From: Chitinophagaceae bacterium UBA1930
GTDB lineage: Bacteria; Bacteroidota; Bacteroidia; Chitinophagales; Chitinophagaceae
NCBI GenBank assembly: GCA_002337145.1
Contig: DDFK01000002.1
Coordinates: forward strand, 964,490 to 1,028,489
Reading direction: 5' to 3'
Length of the DNA: 64,000 nucleotides
In this document: positions 58,611 to 64,000 of the stretch, in pieces
Numbering within the stretch: the first letter of the stretch is position 1
How the letters are laid out: every line of letters starts with the position of its first letter
Program-made: the position numbers and the translations under genes
Notes under the pieces: model-generated
Database searches by the model: none
Told to the model about the DNA's origin: nothing
Seen by the model: only the letters and a program-made list of their open reading frames with translations

Positions 58611-58802
58611 ATATGGAATGTTTTAACTGCTACCATTTATGCCAATAGCGATGCTATTATTAATGACGACAAGTACGATTATGAAAGCATCGGCTATCCT
58701 TTCTTTCGCGAAACGGGCAATATGATCTATCCATATGAATTAAGCCGTAAGTGGAAATAGCAGCCCAAACCGGATGGTTTTATGTTCAATTGCAATGGGT
58801 AA
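58611..58802 (+). pseudogene. Degraded coding remnant in frame with the preceding gene
   Basis: After the stop of the NTF2-like gene, the same frame continues for 63 codons with one internal TAG (58,758-58,760). The text (ATIYANSDAIINDDKYDYES, FFRETGNMIYPYELSRKWK, then QPKPDGFMFNCNG) looks protein-like and has no start codon. It is probably the tail of a decayed gene. I cannot name the family. Confidence 0.4.
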
Positions 58803-58815
58803 TAAACGGTTGCTT

Positions 58816-59430
58816 TTAATCTTCTTCCCATTTTCTTTTAGGTGAGCCTTGATGCCTTTCAACTGCCCAACCTTGCTCTGCCGCCTTTTTCAGCAGCCTG
58901 CTTCTCAGTTTTTTGGGATAGAAAATTTTGGTATAGGTCCTGCCAAAGGAATAGGCAGGCAGTATATTCAACTGCCCCAATATTTCGTATGATGCGGCAC
59001 CGCAACGCATACCAAACAATGCATAGTCGTAAGGGGTTTGTTTAAGATAGGCATTGGCTATACTGTCAAACTGTTGCTTCTGTTTTAGTGTAACGGGAAT
59101 ATACACAATGGTCTGCTTGGTACTATCTGTAGTGCCGCCAAAAATATGATAGAAAGCAGCAGGGCTATGCAACCTGAACCTGCTGTGCCGGTTGTTCTTT
59201 TCGTTGAACACATGGAAACTGCCTACATGCGAAAAGTTGAGTATCTGATTGGTATCGCCTTCAATGCCTACATGTCCGCCAAGCATGCCGCCAAACCATT
59301 TCTTTTCGGTGTCTTTGTATTTTTTCAATGGTCTTGAACCATATAGAAAATGCACTTTTATATAACAACTGTCCTGTGCAAAAGTTGCTGCACACAACAA
59401 ACAGCAAACAATGAAGAGTATTTTTTTCAA
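58816..59430 (-). CDS. Secreted protein, possibly papain-like fold
   Basis: 204 residues with a signal peptide (MKKILFIVCCLLCAATFAQ). GGMLGGHVGIE places a histidine before RCGAASYEILGQL, which holds a cysteine, the order seen in circularly permuted NlpC/P60-like or LRAT-like folds. This is an inference from spacing only. The C-terminus is basic. Confidence 0.55.
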   Translation of the reverse strand: MKKILFIVCCLLCAATFAQDSCYIKVHFLYGSRPLKKYKDTEKKWFGGMLGGHVGIEGDTNQILNFSHVGSFHVFNEKNNRHSRFRLHSPAAFYHIFGGTTDSTKQTIVYIPVTLKQKQQFDSIANAYLKQTPYDYALFGMRCGAASYEILGQLNILPAYSFGRTYTKIFYPKKLRSRLLKKAAEQGWAVERHQGSPKRKWEED

Positions 59431-59600
59431 GCGATATTTTTTACTTGATGAAAATAAAAACTGTTTGCTGGAATTTGAATGGTAGAGAGGTAACTTTTAC
59501 AAGTTATTAGCATCTGGATGCCTGAAAACTGGGGAAATGTAGTATAAACAATTACAAGCCGATAAGCAATTGCCAAAATTATATTGGCTACCGTCATACA

Positions 59601-59632
59601 TAAAACAACCCGTGCATATATACGCACGGGCT
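59601..59632 (-). terminator. Terminator after topA
   Basis: Minus-strand stem CCCGTGC / GCACGGG with an 8-nt loop, then TTGTTTTATG. Confidence 0.7.
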
Positions 59633-59651
59633 GTTACTATACAAAAAAGGT

Positions 59652-62234
59652 TTATGCTTTTTTCTTGGCTGCAGCTTTCTTTTTGGCTGCTGCTTTCTTA
59701 GGTGCTGCCGTTTTTTTGGCAGCAGTTTTTACTTTTTTCTTGAAAGCATCGGGTACCTGTAACTCAATCATCCGCTTTACTTCTTCCAACGATACTGTTT
59801 GCAGTTCCTCTGGCGTGTATTTGGTATCATCTGCTTTCTTGGTAATCTTCAGCATCTTTTTAGCGAACTTGATGTAGGCACCCCACCGGCCATTTTCAAT
59901 GGATATTTTTTCGGCAGGCCAGTTCTGTATATAACGGTTGGCTTCCTTGTCAACTTTAGCTTCAATCAGTTCGTTTATATCGCCCTGGCTCAGGTTGTCA
60001 AAATTGTAACGCCTTGGCACGTTAATATATAAGTTGTTCCATTTTATAAACGGACCAAACCTGCCCTTGCCCTTTGTTACAGGCAGGTCGTTATAATGTG
60101 CCACGGGTGCATCGGCCTGCTGCTTCTCCTTCAACAGTTCAATGGCCCTGTCCATTTCAATGTTATTCAGGTCTTCCCCTTTGGGAATGGAAATGAACTG
60201 CTCACCCAGTTTTATATAGGGGCCAAACCTGCCCACGTTTACACTCAGTTCCTGTCCTTCATACTCGCCCAATGTCCTGGGCAGTTTAAACAGGTCCATT
60301 GCTTCCTCAAACGTAATGGTCTCAATGCTTTGGTTGGCATTCAGTTTTGCAAAGCGGGGTTTTTCCTCGTCTTCTGCATTACCAATTTGTACCATGGCAC
60401 CGTAACGCCCCATGCGGGCAATTACTTTTTTGCCGGTGGCTTCATCTGTACCCAGTTCACGTTCGCCTTTTGCACGCTCCGCATTTTCCAGGGTATGTTC
60501 AATATTGTCGTGAAATGGTTTGTAAAAGCCGTCAATCATTTTGCCCCACTGCATTTTGCCATCAGCAATCTCATCAAACTCCTGTTCAATTTTTGCAGTA
60601 AAGCCAAAGTCCATTACCTTCTCAAAATACTGTTTCAAAAAGTCGGTAACCACAATGCCCAGATCCGTAGGAAAGAGCTTGCCTTTTTCCGCACCTGTAT
60701 TCTCTTGCAGCATCTGTTTCTCAATATTATTGGCAGGTGTAAGGCGTAATAAATTGGCATTGCGTTTCACGCCTTCCTTGTCACGCTTTTCTACATAGTT
60801 CCTTTTTATGATGGTGGATATGGTAGGGGCGTAGGTAGATGGGCGGCCAATGCCCAGTTCTTCCAGCTTCTTTACCAGGCTTGCTTCCGCATAACGTGGT
60901 GCGGGGCGGCTGAATTTTTCAGCGGCAAGCATTTCCCTGAATTCCAATTGTTGGCCAACAGTTAATGGTGGTAGTATGCCTTCGGTATCATCTTCGTCCT
61001 CATCGTCACGGCCTTCCATATACACTTTCAAAAAACCGTCAAATTTCATTACTTCGCCAGTTGCGGCCAATTGCTCCTTATTGGTGCTGATGTCTATTTT
61101 GGCTGTTGTCTTTTCAAAAGCCGCATCGCTCATCTGGCTTGCAATGGTCCTACGCCAAATCAGTTCGTACAGGCGTTTCAGTTCCTCATCGTCCACAAAT
61201 TTTTCGCTCATGTAGGTTGGGCGTATGGCTTCGTGTGCCTCTTGTGCAGAGTCGTTCTTGTTCTTGTATTTGCGTTGCTGATAGTAATTGTCGCCGTAGG
61301 CAGCACTGATCTGTTTGTGAATGTCAGCCATAGCAGTTTCACTCAGGTTCACACTGTCCGTACGCATATAGGTTATCTTACCGCTCTCATACAGGCGTTG
61401 TGCTATCAACATGGTTTTGCTAACGCTGTAACCCAGTTTCCTTGCTGCTTCCTGTTGCAGGGTAGATGTGGTAAAAGGTGCTGCCGGTGTACGTTTGGCA
61501 GGCTTTACCTGTATATCGGCTACTTTATAAGTAGCATTTTTACAGCTTTCCAGAAACTGTTCCGCATCTGCCTGCTTCGATACTTTTGCGGGCCCATCTG
61601 CTTTAAATGTTACCAGCCTTCCATTAATATCATTGGCGGCAAATGTCGCATCAATTTTATAGCTGCTTTCCGATACGAAGTTGTTTATTTCCCTTTCCCT
61701 GTCCACAATCAAACGCACGGCAACGCTTTGTACACGGCCTGCACTCAGGCTGCGTTGCATGCCAATCTTACGCCATAGCACGGGGCTCAGTTCAAAACCT
61801 ACCAACCTGTCCAATACACGCCTTGCCTGTTGTGCATTTACCAGGTCCATATTTATCCTGCGTGGGTTGTCAACAGCCTTGCGTATGGCCGGTGCGGTTA
61901 TTTCATGAAAAACAATGCGTTTGGTTTCCTTCGGGTCCAGGCCCAACACTTCTGCCAAATGCCAGCTAATGCTTTCCCCTTCACGGTCCTCATCCGATGC
62001 CAGCCAAACCTCCTTTCCCTTGGACAGTTTCTTCAAATCGTTCACCACCTTCAGTTTGTCATCGGGCACTTTGTACCTCGGCAAATAGTTCTTGGTCAGG
62101 TCTATGCCCATATCGTCCTTCTCCAGGTCGCGTATATGGCCATAACAGCTTCTCACTTCGAAATTGTTGCCAAGTATCTTCTCAATCGTTTTTGCCTTTG
62201 CAGGCGACTCCACTATCAGTAAGTTCTTTGCCAT
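59652..62234 (-). CDS. topA: DNA topoisomerase I
   Basis: 860 residues from the ATG at 62,234 (MAKNLLIVESPAKAKTIEKI). The TOPRIM region (LASDEDREGESISWHLAE), the active-site tyrosine in SGKITYMRTDS (Tyr289), and C-terminal repeat segments GRFGPYIK, GRFGPFIKW and GRWGAYIKF are typical. The protein ends in a Lys/Ala-rich tail (KKTAAPKKAAAKKKAAAKKK) replacing zinc fingers, probably for DNA binding. It relaxes negative supercoils. The upstream in-frame ATG at 62,336 was rejected as it precedes the universal MAKNLLIVESPAK start. Confidence 0.95.
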   Translation of the reverse strand: MAKNLLIVESPAKAKTIEKILGNNFEVRSCYGHIRDLEKDDMGIDLTKNYLPRYKVPDDKLKVVNDLKKLSKGKEVWLASDEDREGESISWHLAEVLGLDPKETKRIVFHEITAPAIRKAVDNPRRINMDLVNAQQARRVLDRLVGFELSPVLWRKIGMQRSLSAGRVQSVAVRLIVDREREINNFVSESSYKIDATFAANDINGRLVTFKADGPAKVSKQADAEQFLESCKNATYKVADIQVKPAKRTPAAPFTTSTLQQEAARKLGYSVSKTMLIAQRLYESGKITYMRTDSVNLSETAMADIHKQISAAYGDNYYQQRKYKNKNDSAQEAHEAIRPTYMSEKFVDDEELKRLYELIWRRTIASQMSDAAFEKTTAKIDISTNKEQLAATGEVMKFDGFLKVYMEGRDDEDEDDTEGILPPLTVGQQLEFREMLAAEKFSRPAPRYAEASLVKKLEELGIGRPSTYAPTISTIIKRNYVEKRDKEGVKRNANLLRLTPANNIEKQMLQENTGAEKGKLFPTDLGIVVTDFLKQYFEKVMDFGFTAKIEQEFDEIADGKMQWGKMIDGFYKPFHDNIEHTLENAERAKGERELGTDEATGKKVIARMGRYGAMVQIGNAEDEEKPRFAKLNANQSIETITFEEAMDLFKLPRTLGEYEGQELSVNVGRFGPYIKLGEQFISIPKGEDLNNIEMDRAIELLKEKQQADAPVAHYNDLPVTKGKGRFGPFIKWNNLYINVPRRYNFDNLSQGDINELIEAKVDKEANRYIQNWPAEKISIENGRWGAYIKFAKKMLKITKKADDTKYTPEELQTVSLEEVKRMIELQVPDAFKKKVKTAAKKTAAPKKAAAKKKAAAKKKA

Positions 62235-62486
62235 TTTCTGTTGTAATATTATTTGTGTAGCCAGCTGGGGTGCATGTTTCGGCTGCATTGGCGTCGCACC
62301 CATCAACGGGTGAATAAAGCCAGGCAACCCCTGCACTAAAACCCTTGCTTTTTACGCAAAACCTTTTTTTCGATGCTGCAATATTAGTTTAATCAATCAA
62401 AATGCAAAAAATGTTGGTAAATGGCAGTATTTCGGTATAACTGATAAAATGGGACAGTTGCAGGCTGGCTTGGTCTTGCAAAGCAG

Positions 62487-63248
62487 TTATTTTTTGTATT
62501 GTTCCAATATGCTGGTAAGTGCCTGCAGCATTTGCAATTGCTGCTCTTTGTGGCCTTGCTGTGCCTCTATATTTATATAGGCAATATGTTTGGTGCCGCA
62601 GTAAACGGATAGTGAACCATCGTCTTTAAAACCTTTGGCCTTTTGCAGCACTACATTTATCTGCTGTTTTTTCAGGTGCTCAAATATGCTGCGTTCTGTA
62701 GTGTAAACAAAGTCATCAGCATCCATCTCCTTATTTATATACACATCGGCGGCATTCATGGCTTCGGCTTTTCCTTTGGTATAGCTGGTAATGGACAGGT
62801 CCCCATCCGTATTATTGTGCATGGCAACAATCAATTTGGCATCTTTCAACTGGGCCAGTATGGTATCGGCAAAACGGGCGGTTTCCTTTTCTGCCAATAG
62901 GTTGTAGCTGCTGTTTTTCTTCAGGGTTTCCTTTCGCCCTTGCTGGGTAAATATCCTGTTGGGGTCAATTCTATAGGCCATATTGTTCAATGTAAAATCC
63001 ACGTACCTCACTTGTCCATGTACCAATTGCAAAAAACTGCCCCCAACTGTGGCAAGGTATGCTGTTGTCGCTTCAATGCTGGTAGTTTCGTTGGCATGCA
63101 GGTTTATGAAGTAGATGCCGGGGTAAACAGGTTGAAAATGTTCCGTTTTTATTTGAATGGTAGATTGGCCAATGCTACAGTCCTGAATGGCTACTTGTGC
63201 TGTGCCCAGCTGTGCAACAAGCAATAAAGGCAAAAGTATTTTTAACAT
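62487..63248 (-). CDS. Secreted protein of unknown function, possible metallohydrolase
   Basis: 253 residues with a signal peptide (MLKILLPLLLVAQLGTAQ). FINLHANETTS (His-x2-Glu) and LIVAMHNNTDGDLS (His) are spaced like zinc ligands of amidase/desuccinylase-like hydrolases, but the match is only by pattern. No family recognised with confidence. Confidence 0.55.
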   Translation of the reverse strand: MLKILLPLLLVAQLGTAQVAIQDCSIGQSTIQIKTEHFQPVYPGIYFINLHANETTSIEATTAYLATVGGSFLQLVHGQVRYVDFTLNNMAYRIDPNRIFTQQGRKETLKKNSSYNLLAEKETARFADTILAQLKDAKLIVAMHNNTDGDLSITSYTKGKAEAMNAADVYINKEMDADDFVYTTERSIFEHLKKQQINVVLQKAKGFKDDGSLSVYCGTKHIAYINIEAQQGHKEQQLQMLQALTSILEQYKK

Positions 63249-63278
63249 GGCTGTTCTTATTTATTTTGAAGCAAGTAT

Positions 63279-64000
63279 CTAGCTAGCCAAAAAATCCGCA
63301 ATTGTTTTGCTTACTTTTTCATCGCGGTAAATTTTACTGTGCCCTAACCCTTTGGTAATATGAAAGCGTACATTGGGCAAATGCAAGTCAATGGCAGGCT
63401 GCACATCGGCAAAGCTGCAAATGGCATCTTCCTCGTCATGAAGCCACAGTACATCGGTAGTGGGCACCTGTTGCACCGCTCTTGTTACCGAAAAAAAGGA
63501 GAGGGGCTTCTGTGCCATGTTCACAATATATTTTTCAACCTCTGCTTGTATGGCATTGCCCAAAGGAACGGCTTTGAAAAAACTGTTTACGGCCGAAATG
63601 GTTTCCGTGGCAGGTGCCACAACTATCAGCTTTTTCAGCGTAGCCATTTCTTCTGCCGCAAGCGATGCTGCCAGCCCACCAAACGAATGCCCCATAATGG
63701 CATATAAAGGGCCGTATTTCTGTTCAATCAGCAACATGGCATTTTTGTAGATTAGTGCATTCACAATTTTGCCATCGCTTACGCCATGTGCGGGTGCATC
63801 AAATGCCAGCACTTCAAAACCCAGCTGATGAAAGCGTTGTATGTACCGGTCAAATTTGTAGCTGCAACTGTCAAAGCCATGTGCCACCAATACTTTTTTT
63901 GCATTGGGTTCTTTTGCTTTCCACCTCCAGCCACGAACGGTCAGCCCGTCCAACTCAACACTCAATGCTTCTGCATGGTTAAAGTTTGGTGGCACGGGCC
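63279..64000 (-). CDS. Alpha/beta hydrolase, 5' end beyond the window
   Basis: At least 238 residues; the frame stays open to the window edge, and the domain begins near residue 30 of a typical family member, so the N-terminus is probably cut off. VLVAHGFDSCSYKFDRYIQR, FEVLAFDAPAHGVSDGK, the nucleophile elbow GHSFGG, then HDEEDAICSF and GLGHSKIYRD supply the Ser-Asp-His triad. Cytoplasmic esterase-like enzyme; substrate unknown. Confidence 0.8.
   Translation of the reverse strand, partial: PVPPNFNHAEALSVELDGLTVRGWRWKAKEPNAKKVLVAHGFDSCSYKFDRYIQRFHQLGFEVLAFDAPAHGVSDGKIVNALIYKNAMLLIEQKYGPLYAIMGHSFGGLAASLAAEEMATLKKLIVVAPATETISAVNSFFKAVPLGNAIQAEVEKYIVNMAQKPLSFFSVTRAVQQVPTTDVLWLHDEEDAICSFADVQPAIDLHLPNVRFHITKGLGHSKIYRDEKVSKTIADFLAS

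Overview
The window is a Bacteroidota chromosome segment, most like Chitinophagaceae. The reasons are the Bacteroidota-type promoters (TTTG, 18 bp, TAnnTTTG) before the tRNA and parE, the DUF3127 and DUF1835 proteins, a Bacteroidota-style arginine decarboxylase, the many short secreted proteins, and the general resemblance of the housekeeping proteins. The host parts (1-13.6 kb and 39.04-64 kb) are ordinary. The left part has a LysE-family exporter, an ATP-grasp protein, pcm, a DciA-like protein, an M13 peptidase, rpmI-rplT, an arginine decarboxylase, an FKBP isomerase, a FAD oxidoreductase and dnaA. The right part has a secreted caspase-like protease, parE and parC with two small genes between them, a serine hydrolase, pyk-pfkA, an NAD-dependent epimerase/reductase, icd, two PAP2 phosphatases, topA and two further hydrolase-like genes.

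The exceptional part is a complete 25.4 kb integrated element (13,589-39,039). It sits in the 3' end of a tRNA-Ser(GCU) gene and is bounded by a perfect 16-bp direct repeat. It has a tyrosine integrase next to the tRNA and a repressor-like gene at the far end. No tailed-phage gene (large terminase, portal, tape measure, tail tube) is visible. Instead it has a small HerA/FtsK-like P-loop ATPase, a 221-residue beta-rich protein in its own transcription unit (the major capsid candidate), and about a dozen short proteins with one N-terminal or C-terminal membrane helix. It also has three peptidoglycan-directed proteins, three spike or fibre-like proteins and a 48-residue Lys/Ala-rich protein likely to bind DNA. 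This gene content fits a tailless, icosahedral, internal-membrane virus of the jelly-roll capsid kind (PRD1/PM2/sphaerolipovirus style) living as a provirus.

Layout of the element: integrase (+) at 13.7-14.9 kb; late structural genes (all -) from 27.7 kb down to 15.0 kb, ending at a strong terminator; a 412-bp gene-free region (27,680-28,091) with 12 copies of the near-palindrome TTGTWACAA, probably an origin or a regulatory hub; replication and accessory genes (-) from 38.1 to 28.4 kb, including a TOPRIM-SF3 primase-helicase, a second tiny P-loop ATPase, a C5-cytosine methyltransferase and another SAM methyltransferase; then a divergent repressor pair (+) at 38.3-39.0 kb.

Three features stand out. 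Two late genes carry the -1 slippery heptamer A AAA AAG in A10 and A9 tracts; in the first, the shifted frame adds a transmembrane anchor to a lysozyme-fold protein. Second, a winged-helix-like module at the C-terminus of the primase-helicase recurs as two stand-alone early proteins. Third, the tRNA's apparent original terminator now lies 25 kb away beyond attR, while the element supplies a new one at attL.

All assignments are from reading the sequence and recalling protein families; no database search was run.
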